Shown here: positions 12,041 through 21,555 of the stretch, one piece after another
How positions within the stretch are numbered: position 1 is the first letter of the stretch
How the letters are laid out: each line of letters opens with the position of its first letter
Assembly (NCBI GenBank): GCA_001931905.2
Contig: MSJI02000810.1
Span: 1-62,824 of the forward strand
DNA length: 62,824 bases
Source: Cladosporium sp. IMV 00045
Taxonomy: Eukaryota > Ascomycota > Dothideomycetes > Cladosporiales > Cladosporiaceae
Direction: 5' to 3'
Translations under genes and position numbers: made by a program
Notes under the pieces: model-generated
What the model was told of the DNA's origin: nothing
Databases searched by the model: none
The model's input: only the letters and a program-made list of their open reading frames with translations

Positions 12041-12994
12041 TTGTCTTATGCATCAAGCCGATGTAGAAGTCGCAAGCCAGGTGCTCTTGATAGACGTATT
12101 GAGGGTGCTTTCGTAGTGCTCTTATCCGGTCAGGAGTTCTCTACTCAAGAGGGCTTCGGCAATGCTGAAGCACTCGAGAACGACACCACCGTTGACTCGA
12201 AGAACATCCATTGCAGCGAAAGGGGGCTAAAGAAGGGGAAGCAAAAGCGAAGAAACGATCATCGCTTACTTGTGTCATGCGCAACGGTAGAAGCGCTGAT
12301 GTTTGGTGATCACTTTGACCCTGCAAAAACTTCTGGTCGCAAAAAAGACAGAGCTAGCCGTGGCACAGCTGACGCAGAAGCATGGACCTCAGTCGATATG
12401 GAGGATGATTGTCCAACGACCAGCTTAGCCACAGATCCTGTTGGAAAGGAGATCATAGATGGCGACGTTCTAGCTCGTATGTCAATCAGGAGTGGCACCA
12501 GGATACGGCCATCGCAAGACGTACCGTCACTGACGGGGAAGTGGGCCAGTACGGGGAAATGGGCCACTTGCTGATATACGCAAGCGTTCTGAATTCTACC
12601 CGTCACACACGTGACTAGGTATCATAGATACGTCGTGCAGGATGAAGTCTACTACGACTGGCCCATTTCCCCGTACTGGCCCACTTCCCCGTCAGTGACG
12701 GTATCGGAGGTCAATGGTGGGGTCGGAGGCGAGAAAGGACGTGCAGAGCGAGTCGAAGAAAGCCAGGAAATGCTGGAGAGACGGATGGAAGGGCAAAAGA
12801 AAGCTAATCAGCGAGAGATGGTCAGGTGTGCTGCTCGTCGAGGTGTTGTATTCGGCTTCGTGCTCAAGAATTCAGATGATGACAATGGTCATGAGCAACG
12901 AAGGAAATGTGAGGCGGTCATGCAAGACAAGGTGGTAGAGCCTAGCTTCGCAAAAGGTGATTGGAGCATTCGCTGGAGAGAAGACGGTGCATGA
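12041..12994 (+). other. Possible degenerate coding region split by the MITE
   Basis: Normal base composition resumes here and two open frames, 12041-12574 (177 codons) and 12611-12994 (127 codons), lie on either side of, and partly inside, the MITE at 12524-12701. Both predicted proteins are rich in charged residues and match no family I recognise. They could be remains of one gene interrupted by the element, or chance frames. The end of the first frame is encoded by the MITE itself, so it cannot be an original C-terminus. From 12995 to 13376 I see only the presumed promoter of the next gene. Confidence 0.25.
12524..12701. mobile_element. Intact MITE-like element, 178 bp, perfect 43-bp inverted repeats
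   Basis: Arms 12524-12566 and 12659-12701 are exact inverted complements over 43 bp, starting CCGTCACTGACGGGGAAG. Each arm contains the box ACGGGGAARTGGGCCA twice in tandem. TA flanks both ends (12522-12523 and 12702-12703). The 92-bp interior begins CTTGCTGATATACGCAAGCG, shared in part with the element at 10.05 kb. No coding capacity. Perfect arms outside the RIP-like island suggest a recent insertion. The family resembles non-autonomous TA-inserting (Tc1/mariner-like) elements; no matching transposase is in the window. Confidence 0.85.
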
Positions 12995-13376
12995 TATGAA
13001 TAGCTGCTTTGAGATACCTATTCTAGAAAGAAAGCCATGTTGGCATTATATCCGAGTATGAAGATGGTCAATTGGTGTCCCAGGTCAGAGCGGGCGATCT
13101 TGTCAGCTTGATGGGGTGGAGCTTGAAATATGAGAGACGGGTCTGGCCGTCTGGCCCTCTCAGTGGCGTGAACCAGCTTCAATGACTGTCGCAGGCCCCA
13201 ACAATCTCATAAGCCTTTTCACAAGACGAGATATTTTACGGACTGTTTAGACGCTGACAGACGAGAAATGACACAAATGAGCTGCAATATCCGGGCGCAG
13301 TCGGAGCAGGCCCACTAATGGTATCAAGTGGCCATTCTGCGTCATCAGCACAACACCAGCCTCTGTCAACGACGAC

Positions 13377-15665
13377 ATGGCTGAGCATCAGGCACAGTCT
13401 GCGCATGCAGGACGTCTCTCACTCACCTCCCTCGGAGTAGGCGACCAAGCGTGCAATGAATGCAAACGACGAAAAGGTCGATGTGACAGACAGCTTCCGG
13501 AATGCGGTCCATGCGCAAGGAACAAACGCCACTGTCTGTACGAAAGACATAGTAAGACGCCATTGACCAGGAGATATCTCACAGAGGTGGAAGCTCGCTT
13601 GAGACAGACTGAAGCGCGGTTGAAGGATGCTGAACAGAGGGCAAAGCTCGCAGAGGCTAGGCTGCAGAGCAATCAGACGCCGCAAGCTTCGACTAGGGAT
13701 TTGACCGCGCAATATCACAGTTCCGATACTTCCACGTTGACGTACCCCGACATCTTCGCTGGAGATACTGGTCTATCCGTTGGTGTGCCACCAACACAAG
13801 GCTTTGTGAACGGAGCAGACCGGACACTTGAACAGCCTACGACCACGGTGCCTTCGATGAGCCAATGGCCATCTCAAGCCGAGCAACTTGGACCACAAGA
13901 CCTGGAGGAGCCGCCCTCTGGGCTTGAGGATTTCTCCTGGGACGAACAATCTCACGGCGATGAGCTCGAAAATCATCCCCATTCTGATGCTGTTGAAGAT
14001 GCTGCTTCCCCCAGCATCAGCGACGGTATGGCATCCCTTTCCGTTGAGGATAAGCGGGCAGGATACCTTGGGGTTGCTTCAGGTGCTGCAATGTTGAGAC
14101 TGTTGATGCCAGACGCGGATCACAGACGCAAGAGGGCAGCACCTACTTCGACTAGTCATCGACACAAAGCGGAGCCTGGCGAAGATGCAGGCTGGGTACC
14201 GACGCCAGTGTGGAATGACCGTCGAATTTACGAGATTGATCTGGATGCCGCGATCAACTCTTACTTCTCAATGTACCATTTGTCATATCCAATTGTTTGC
14301 GAGCCGACGTTTAGGGCGCAATATGCGCAAGTCATACCACGCCCAAGTGGGAAAAGCTGGAATGCCTTAGCATACATCATTGCTGCTATTGGGCTCTTCA
14401 CCACATCCACTGAGCCCACTGTGCGCGATTTGGACCTCTTCGAGGCAGCGAAGGCCAACATCTCAATTGATAGCCTGGAAACAGGCAACATCACTCTCGT
14501 GCAGGCACTGGCTTTGATTTCCAACTACATTCAGAAGCGAGGCAAGCCCAACAGCGGCTATACTTATCTTGGAATCGCACTGCATATGGCCATGGGGCTT
14601 GGCATGCACAAAGAGTTTCACAACTGGCGCATAGCGCCTCTACAAATAGAAATCAGAAGACGAGTTTGGTGGTGTCTCTTCTGTTTCTACACTGGAGCTG
14701 CCATCACCTTTGGTAGGCCTCTGGCATGGCCTGTCAACGGAATCGAAGTAGCACTCCCTCTCAACGTCGATGATCGGGATCTTACGAATCTGTCAAATAG
14801 TCTACCGCCACCACGAGCAGGTCTAACGACTCACTCTGCGATCGCCTCTCAAGCACGCTTTCACTTAATGACCAACGAAATATACGCCAAGGTTATCTCG
14901 CTACCTTTTCCATCAGCTCAAGAGCTGCTACAGCTTGACGACGAGCGGGTATCCACGTGGCAATCTATCTGGGCAATGGAGACCTCACAGGTTGACTCAC
15001 GTTTCCTGCTTTCCCGCAGTATCATGGAGTGGCGGTATCGGAATCTGCGCATCATCATGTTCCGCCCCTTCGTCATTCGCAAAGTACTACAAGCTAGAGT
15101 CGACCAGAATGGCTCCTACGGACTAGATCCTGCGACAGATGCCGCTGTTGCACGTTGCCGTGACGAAGCCAAGCGTAGTATTCTCTCCATCGATTCATAC
15201 TGGACTTCCGGTCGCCGCAATTGCATGGCATCCTGGTATGCACTCTATTTTCTGTTTCAAGCGTCGATGATTCCAAGTGTCTGCCTACGAAATGAACCAG
15301 CATCAGGGCTGGCTCACGAATGGCGCGAGCAACTCAACATATCTCTCAGGATCATGCAGAGCATGTTCTCTATCAACCCTGCAAGCCGAGAGTGCTACGA
15401 GGTCGTCCAGAGACTTTGTTCAGATTACCTGTCCAGCGGTTCCAACCTACCAACATCATCACCGATTTTCGGCATGGAGCCATGCGAGGAGAGCCCCAAC
15501 ACCCAAATCGAATCGCTATATGCCATGATGTGGCCCGGTGCAAACACCAACGAAGTTGATATGCTCATCGAGAATGACAGCTGGAACAATTTCATTGGCG
15601 ATATTCCCGACGATTCCCCCTCCGCATTGCTGAACCCCAATTACGAAGACATGGGATTCACATAG
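13377..15665 (+). CDS. Gal4-like Zn2Cys6 transcription factor
   Basis: Single exon, 762 aa. A Zn2Cys6 binuclear cluster lies at Cys26, 29, 36, 43, 46 and 53 (C-x2-C-x6-C-x6-C-x2-C-x6-C), which binds CGG half-sites. The linker that follows (TPLTRRYLTEVEARL, about residues 61-75) resembles the linker and start of the dimerisation helix of yeast Gal4/Lac9, and a coiled coil runs to about residue 100. Residues about 280-480 match the fungal transcription factor middle homology region, with the usual RRRVWW signature near residue 427. The C-terminus is acidic, a possible activation domain. It is convergent with a sugar transporter and next to sugar dehydrogenase genes, so I infer it regulates that cluster. 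Its inducer is unknown. It lies only in the first, not the second, version of the duplicated segment, because that version begins inside the transporter. Confidence 0.9.
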   Translation: MAEHQAQSAHAGRLSLTSLGVGDQACNECKRRKGRCDRQLPECGPCARNKRHCLYERHSKTPLTRRYLTEVEARLRQTEARLKDAEQRAKLAEARLQSNQTPQASTRDLTAQYHSSDTSTLTYPDIFAGDTGLSVGVPPTQGFVNGADRTLEQPTTTVPSMSQWPSQAEQLGPQDLEEPPSGLEDFSWDEQSHGDELENHPHSDAVEDAASPSISDGMASLSVEDKRAGYLGVASGAAMLRLLMPDADHRRKRAAPTSTSHRHKAEPGEDAGWVPTPVWNDRRIYEIDLDAAINSYFSMYHLSYPIVCEPTFRAQYAQVIPRPSGKSWNALAYIIAAIGLFTTSTEPTVRDLDLFEAAKANISIDSLETGNITLVQALALISNYIQKRGKPNSGYTYLGIALHMAMGLGMHKEFHNWRIAPLQIEIRRRVWWCLFCFYTGAAITFGRPLAWPVNGIEVALPLNVDDRDLTNLSNSLPPPRAGLTTHSAIASQARFHLMTNEIYAKVISLPFPSAQELLQLDDERVSTWQSIWAMETSQVDSRFLLSRSIMEWRYRNLRIIMFRPFVIRKVLQARVDQNGSYGLDPATDAAVARCRDEAKRSILSIDSYWTSGRRNCMASWYALYFLFQASMIPSVCLRNEPASGLAHEWREQLNISLRIMQSMFSINPASRECYEVVQRLCSDYLSSGSNLPTSSPIFGMEPCEESPNTQIESLYAMMWPGANTNEVDMLIENDSWNNFIGDIPDDSPSALLNPNYEDMGFT

Positions 15666-15806
15666 CACGGAGAAAGTCAAATGAGATGAGAGTCATTTTC
15701 GACACAACAATGCACATACATCTCTGTGGAGGGCAGAAGTTGAAATTATCTCCAGCTTGAAGGTTGTAGCTTGTAAAAATACAATGATCTTAAGAGACAG
15801 ACAGGT

Positions 15807-17564
15807 CTACACCTTCTCGATTCGCTCTTCAACTTGCTCTGAGAACAGAGTCTTGCTCATCTTCCTCTCCACAGACTCGGCGTCGGGGAGAGCGCTGGGA
15901 CCGTCAAAGATCTCGGCAATTTCTTCGAGACTCCGGCCTTTGGTCTCCGGGAAACAGAAATATGTGACTGCAAGGAAGATTGCCAACAGACAGCAGAAGA
16001 CGATGTAGTAGTGATAGCCGATGTTTTCCATCCCGATTGGATTGCAAAACGCAGCAATCACAAGGGAACAATAGATCGCCAGCAATTCGCAAGTGAGTCC
16101 CTTTGACCTAGTCGTATGTTAGTGAAAACGTCATTCCCAACTCGACTTGAGTGAATGCTTACCGGATGTTGTAGGGAAGAAGTTCAGTGCTGTAGCTCAT
16201 CAAGAGTGGTGTATATGCTATTTGACGATATTAGCATTTGGATCAGTGCAGGACTTCATCGATTCACTTACCAATGTCGTAGTGGAAGTAGAACGTGAAC
16301 AAACACACGATCACAACGATACCGGCAGACGTGTTTCCCGTCTGATCGTTGACCGCAGAGCATGCCGTCCAGACGATGTAGCTGATAAGCATTCCGATTC
16401 CACTCCAGGTGAACAGCGTACGACGCCCAAGGCGGTCCACGAGGAAGGCAGCTCCCAGCGCCGCACCCCAGTTGAAGATTTGAAGCAGCCCGTTAATGAG
16501 TGTTTGCATGAAAGGATCTGTGATGCCGACAGATCGGAGAACCAACACCAGGTAGTAACTGACCACGCCAATGCCATTCCATTGAGCGAATGCGCCAAGG
16601 CATACGACAATGAACAGCCTTTTGCGGTTGCCAGGTGTCGCAATCAATGCTCCCCAGCCTACTCCCTCTGCCTCCTTCTCTTTGTTGATGGCATCGACAA
16701 TCTCTCCCATCTCCCGTGCTACAAGAGGACTGGAGCTGTCACCTGCGGCATGGTATCTGGCGAGTATTTCGAGTGCCTCTGAAGATCGGTCGTTCGCAAT
16801 GAGCCACCTGGGCGACTCAGGGAGGAAGTAGTACCCAAGGAGCTGTACAACGGGCAGACCAGCTTGAAGGATAGTAGGAATGCGCCAGCTCCAGTTGTTC
16901 TGCATTGGTTGGGTCCCGAAAGTAGTCCAGCTGGCGAGAACAGCACCTGAAGACGAATCAGCACACTCACGACAAGCTGGGGGCATCGTACGCACCAAGA
17001 TAGTACATCGTCCAGAAAGCGGATGTATAGCGTCCACGATGGACAGGGTACGCCAACTCGGCAATGAGCATGGGAGCAGGCTGCACCACCAACATACCAG
17101 CAGCGCCAACCACAAGCCTCGAGACAACGAATTGGGCATATGTGGTGGCAGTTGCCTGGATAATTGTTGCGATGATGACTCCCAAGACACCACCAAGTAG
17201 GACAATCTTTCGTCCATACTTGTCCGACAATGATCCTACCATGGGCAGCGCCAGAACTGATCCAATTGACTGCGCTGCATTGACAAGACCAAGCATTGAG
17301 CCTTGAGGGTCACCGAAATATGTCTGCCACTGTTTAAGATCATCAATGCGTTGTTCAGTCCTCATGCTTGTCGGTGCTCCTTACCTGTGGCAGCGATTGC
17401 AGACCATTCATGAGACTCCCATCGTACCCAGCAACCGATGAGGAGAGTAGAGGGACAAGCAGGATGAGGTTCAGTCTGAGCAGATGCGATTGTTGAAACC
17501 ACCATTTGTCTGTGACGGGCAGCACCTCAGCGAGGGCAGAGCCGACGATGTCTTCGTTCTTCAT
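15807..17564 (-). CDS. MFS sugar transporter (sugar porter family)
   Basis: Five exons: 17564-17385, 17329-16996, 16946-16272, 16217-16163 and 16107-15807, all with GT-AG introns of 46-56 bp, giving 514 aa. Sugar-porter signatures are clear: GSLSDKYGRK after TM2, PESPRWL in the central loop, DRLGRR and PETKGRSLEE after TM12. Twelve membrane spans are expected in the plasma membrane. Fungal relatives include lactose-permease-like and pentose/hexose porters; the substrate cannot be read from sequence. Neighbours (Gal4-like regulator, zinc dehydrogenase) suggest it supplies the cluster with its sugar. The 5' end of a second version is cut by the assembly gap at 28677-28798. Confidence 0.9.
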
Positions 17565-17741
17565 GTTCGGCGAAGCGATGAGATAGTGTTGGTATTCGAT
17601 CCAACCTCAACGGCGACCTCGGATGTTATATATCTACCCAGACACAGTATGCAATCTCGATGCCTCTCCTGCATTCCCCGGCATCCTCAATCGTCACCAG
17701 GCCCATCGCAGCCACCAACGGGTGGGCCTCCTCCGCGTGCT

Positions 17742-17792
17742 CTCCGGATTTTGGTTTTGCGGAGATCGATCTACGGTGTGAAAGAGCCCCAC
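17742..17792 (-). promoter_or_regulatory. Candidate zinc-cluster and CreA sites upstream of the sugar transporter
   Basis: In the 809-bp spacer upstream of the transporter start, CTCCG-N13-CGGAG (17742-17764) forms an inverted repeat of the CCG/CGG half-sites bound by Zn2Cys6 proteins. CCCCAC at 17787-17792 is GTGGGG on the other strand and fits the CreA carbon-repressor consensus SYGGRG. Both are unchanged in the second version (28976-28998 and 29021-29026) although flanking bases differ. Function is inferred. The remainder of 17565-18373 has frames whose amino acids change freely between versions, so I regard it as non-coding. Confidence 0.35.
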
Positions 17793-18373
17793 CCGGTGCA
17801 CAGTGGCCCTCTCGCCACCCCGTGCCGTTCACGACTCGCGTGGACTCGCTCGCTGGTGGCTCGTCGGCAGTCGAGAGCAAAGGCACATTTGGTGACTCGT
17901 CTTTACGATGTTCGCGGCCGGACGCTGCCACCCTCGATGGGCCCTTACTGCTGGATAGGCGGAGTCGACCGAAAGTGATGCGATTTCTAACGGATATGGT
18001 TACGCTTCCCTGAGGGCTGCTGTCTACCGGTTCCCACGTGGACGCCGAGTCCAATGCAGCGTGTGTATCCGATGCAATTGCTGAAGTCACACCACGATCA
18101 AGACATGACTTTACGCCGATGCCGGACGTAGTAGAGCCGGGCACACTCTTATTGATCATTAATACGAGCCACAGCTGCGATACGCAGATGAGCGATGCTA
18201 AACAATGTACATTCAGTCTTTGGTTGTATTTCTTGGACCGCCTGAGCAATCAAGATTCGCTGGGTCTGTTTGATGCTGCAAGACGCACTTTCCCAACTAT
18301 CCGTTGGTATGTTGCACGAGATGTAAATCGTTCTCCAAGACGTGGATCAATGGACTTCACACTATCATTAGAG

Positions 18374-19574
18374 CTATTGCACACCCTCAATCACCACCTT
18401 GAACACGCCCTCATTACCAGCCTTGACCAACTCAAAAGCCTTCTCAGCTTCTTCGAACTTATAACGATTGGTGATCAAACGTTTGACATCGACCTTTCCA
18501 GACGCCACAAGGTCCACAGCCGCAGGATACACACCCGTAGTGTACCTGATGCTGCCCTTGATGTTCAGCGCTCGGATGCAGGCCGTTGTGATTGGGAAAA
18601 CGACATTCTCCTTGCCCATGCCAGCCTGTACGTATGTGCCTCCCTTCTTCGTCGCAAATACACCTGCTTGAATGCAAGGCTCCGCTCCTGTGCATTCAAG
18701 CACAACTTCCGGGCCTTCACCGAGGTCGAACTGTTTCTTGATCAGAGCGGCGACCTTCTCGGAATGCTCGACAGGGTCGACTCCCGGCTCTGGCTTCGGT
18801 GACATGAACACGCCATCGGCACCGAAAGACTTTGCAAAGTCGAGCCGCGACTGTACAACGTCAACACCAATGACTTTCTTCGCTCCGTACGCTTTGGCAA
18901 CAGCCTGGCACAGGACGCCGATCGGTCCGCAGCCGAAAACCAGTACAGTTTGGTTCGCACGTAAATCTGCTACCTTCGCAATTTGCACAGCGACAGATAC
19001 CGGTTCGACAAGCGCGCCTTCTTCAAGATTCATATGGTCCGGGATGGGATAGACAAAATCGCTAGCCACGATGTAGTACTTCGCCAAAGTGCCATCCCAC
19101 GGCGGAGTTGCTGCGAAGATGGTGTCTGGGCAAAGATTGTATTCTCCGCCTCTGCAATAATCGCAATGCCGGCAAGGGATTCCCGGCTCGATCGCAACTC
19201 TCTGCCCGACTTTGACGTTTTTGACCTCGTTGCCGACTTCGACGATGGTGCCGGAGCTTTCGTGGCCTAACACGATGGGACTCTCGAGGACGAAGTCGCC
19301 GATTCTACCCCGTTGCCAGTAATGGACCTAGTATACGATCAGGCAATGTTAAAGCATTCTCTTGCACAAAGAGCATACTTACATCGCTTCCACAAATACC
19401 GGTCTGCGCAACGTGAACTCGTACATCTTTTGGGCCCCGGAGCTTAGGAATAGGCCGGTCTTCGAAAGCAACGTCTTTCACCTTTCGCAGAACGAAAGAA
19501 GGATTCTTCGGCAGGTGTCAGCTTAATTCGGCTTTTTGGGAGTGTTTTCAGCTTACGCTATCGTTTCCATCCAT
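18374..19574 (-). CDS. NAD-type zinc sorbitol/xylitol dehydrogenase, version 1
   Basis: Three exons, 19574-19557, 19505-19383 and 19327-18374, give 364 aa. The first exon encodes only MDGNDS; the 51-bp intron after it restores a TGA-free frame. The protein is a GroES-like/Rossmann medium-chain dehydrogenase of the polyol (sorbitol, xylitol, L-arabinitol) branch. Catalytic zinc ligands are Cys44 (GICGSD) and His69-Glu70 (LGHE). Structural zinc Cys are in CRHCDYCRGGEYNLC. The nucleotide fold shows GCGPIG, then VIGVD, whose Asp favours NAD over NADP. It would oxidise a polyol to a ketose in the cytosol. It is divergent from the SDR gene with a shared 583-bp promoter. Exact substrate is undetermined. 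The second version lies at 29599-30796. Confidence 0.92.
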
Positions 19575-20157
19575 CTTGGGCGATATACTAGAGAGCTTTG
19601 GGTGGTGAGCTGGTATTGTGGCGAGGTGAAAAGGATATGAGCAGCTGTCTCGTAGTATCGCCTTAATGGAGCATTCGGATCGCTAGAGACGAGTTGATCT
19701 CAATCATCTGGTACTACACACTCGTTTTTGAAACGATCTTACCTTTGTAGTATTGATGATGTAGCTGTTCTCCGCCACGGACGATCCACACCTGCTTGTA
19801 CATGGTGTGGAGTTCTGATAGCTATCACCCTTTCGAAAGTATGTTACGTTTGATCGCCTATAATCGGTTACAATATCGCCCAATATCTGACATACTTTCG
19901 ATCAGCCAACATGCCCTCGGTCTTTGGCAACCTCCACCTCAGACGCCAGTGATCTCGGCAACGGACAACAGAGCACCTCTCGACAAGAAACTCGAATTAC
20001 TGTCCCCTATAGAATACAATCTCAGGCGATGATCTCGCCGAAAGTCATGATCAACTCAACATTGTAGGTTTCTCAAATAACACACCATCTCCTCTCCTGG
20101 GTCTCATTGCCATCCACCTCCCAATCACCGAGTGTACATTCTTCCCTCGCCGTCAAC
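19575..20157. promoter_or_regulatory. Shared divergent promoter of dehydrogenase and SDR, version 1
   Basis: This 583-bp spacer separates the divergent starts. It contains an exact 11-bp inverted repeat, CGAAAGTATGT (19834-19844) and ACATACTTTCG (19890-19900), 45 bp apart; both arms and the spacing are kept in the second version. It also has CCGCCACGG (19772-19780) and CGGCAACGG (19956-19964), paired CCG/CGG triplets of the type recognised by zinc-cluster regulators, also conserved. These are candidate sites for the neighbouring Gal4-like protein. Binding is inference. Confidence 0.5.
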
Positions 20158-21088
20158 ATGCCTCTCGCCACCCCTCCCCAACCAAGTAAACCCGTCCTCT
20201 CCCACTTCTCCCTCGAAGGAAAAGTAGCAGCAGTAACAGGCGGCGCGCGAGGCATCGGGCTCGAAGTCTGCCGAGCCCTAGCAGAAGCAGGCGCTTCCGT
20301 AGCCCTCATCTACACATCCAGCAAAGACGCCGCACAAACCGCCGAGTCGATCGCGACCACCACCGGCCAGAAAGTAGTCGCCTACCAATCCGACGTGCGC
20401 GACAAGAAAGCCATCACGGCCACCATCGAGCAGGTGGCCAATGACTTCGGCAAACTGGACATCTGCGTCGCCAATGCCGGCATCGCAGCCCACCATGACA
20501 GTCTGTCGTACGAAGAGGAAGACTGGCACGAGATGATGCGCGTGAACCTCGACGGGGCGATGTTCACCGCGCAAGCGGCGGGGAACATTTTCAAGAAGCA
20601 AGGGCCCGGCGCGGGGAGCATGATCTTCACTGCGTCCGTGTCGGCTCTGCTCGTCAATGTCCCGCAGAAACAGAGTGCGTATAATGCCAGCAAGGCGGCG
20701 GTGGTGCATCTGGCCAAGTGCCTTGCTGTGGAGTGGACGGAGTTTGCGAGAGTGAACTGCATTTCTCCTGGCTTCATTGCCACAGACAGTAAGTTCTTTG
20801 CCTTCGTGATGTTGTGAGCGACTTCCTGTTCTGACATGCTGTGTAGTGCTCGAAGTTCATCCGCCCGAGTGGCGAGAGAAGTGGTTCCAGTTGATTCCTG
20901 GTGGAAGATTGTGCGATCCTGCGGAATTGAAAGGTGTAAGTGCATCAGCGCAGCCTTTGGCCATTTGAGAGTGATCAAACAAAGTGCTAATTTATGGGCA
21001 TCAGGCATACGTTTACCTTGCATCAGACGCTTCTTCGTACATGACGGGCGCAAACATGGTCATTGATGGTGGATATACCCTTCCTTAG
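20158..21088 (+). CDS. SDR, sorbose reductase / mannitol dehydrogenase-like, version 1
   Basis: Three exons, 20158-20788, 20847-20935 and 21005-21088, give 267 aa, normal for a classical short-chain dehydrogenase. TGGARGIG (residues 27-34) is the cofactor loop, ANAG the structural motif, and Ser162, Tyr175 and Lys179 (YNASK) the catalytic residues. The C-terminal part ([20 protein letters not shown]) closely resembles yeast Sou1-type sorbose reductases and NADP mannitol dehydrogenases/L-xylulose reductases. Likely reaction: NADPH-linked reduction of a ketose to a polyol in the cytosol, which the divergent zinc dehydrogenase could reoxidise to another ketose. The start at 20158 is chosen because the second version begins at the same Met; the frame is open 51 bp further upstream here only. 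Confidence 0.9.
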
Positions 21089-21555
21089 ACAAGCGTGGGA
21101 TTTCATGACTTGAACGAAACGGGGTACATGGGCCACAAACCTCCAAAGAACTCTCCAGAGAAAAATCCGAGGATGGATCGAACTGAATTCAGCGTTGACG
21201 AGTTTTCCAGCTCATGGTGTCTCACTCACTAATGAAGATGATCGAACGAGCTGATAGGAATGAGATCCAGTCTTGAGATAATAGATTACTGCGATTGATT
21301 GCCTCGTTGACTTACAGCTTCCAGTCGACTGATGAAGTAGATGGTGCACATCAAATTATGATAGGAATCCTTCGAGTCAATTATCGAATATGTGGCTTCT
21401 TCGTGCTTCACAGCCTTCGATTAAATAACGAAGTGAATGATACTTGTGCGAAAGGCGACAATGTTCACTAGATGAGATCGAGAAGGATGGATAAGATCAT
21501 GGATTTGAAGTCCGAATTACAATCCTTGAATACAGCAGTCTTCCAGTGCTCTCTC
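21089..21555. other. Convergent intergenic spacer, version 1
   Basis: Between the 3' ends of the SDR and the FucP-type permease. AT-rich, presumably both 3' untranslated regions. No gene or repeat seen. The corresponding spacer 32315-32779 has diverged much more than the flanking exons. Confidence 0.5.

Noticed and set aside
8729..12701. CRISPR-like array from the repeated GGGGAAG boxes
   Set aside because: Boxes are arranged as inverted element ends flanked by TA, not as regularly spaced direct repeats, and the genome is fungal.
17660..18013. Open frame upstream of the transporter, also at 28894-29145
   Set aside because: Seven or more amino-acid changes within the first about 75 codons and no length conservation; treated as promoter sequence.
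18038..18802. Plus-strand frame of 254 codons
   Set aside because: Overlaps the zinc dehydrogenase on the opposite strand for more than half its length; no domain.
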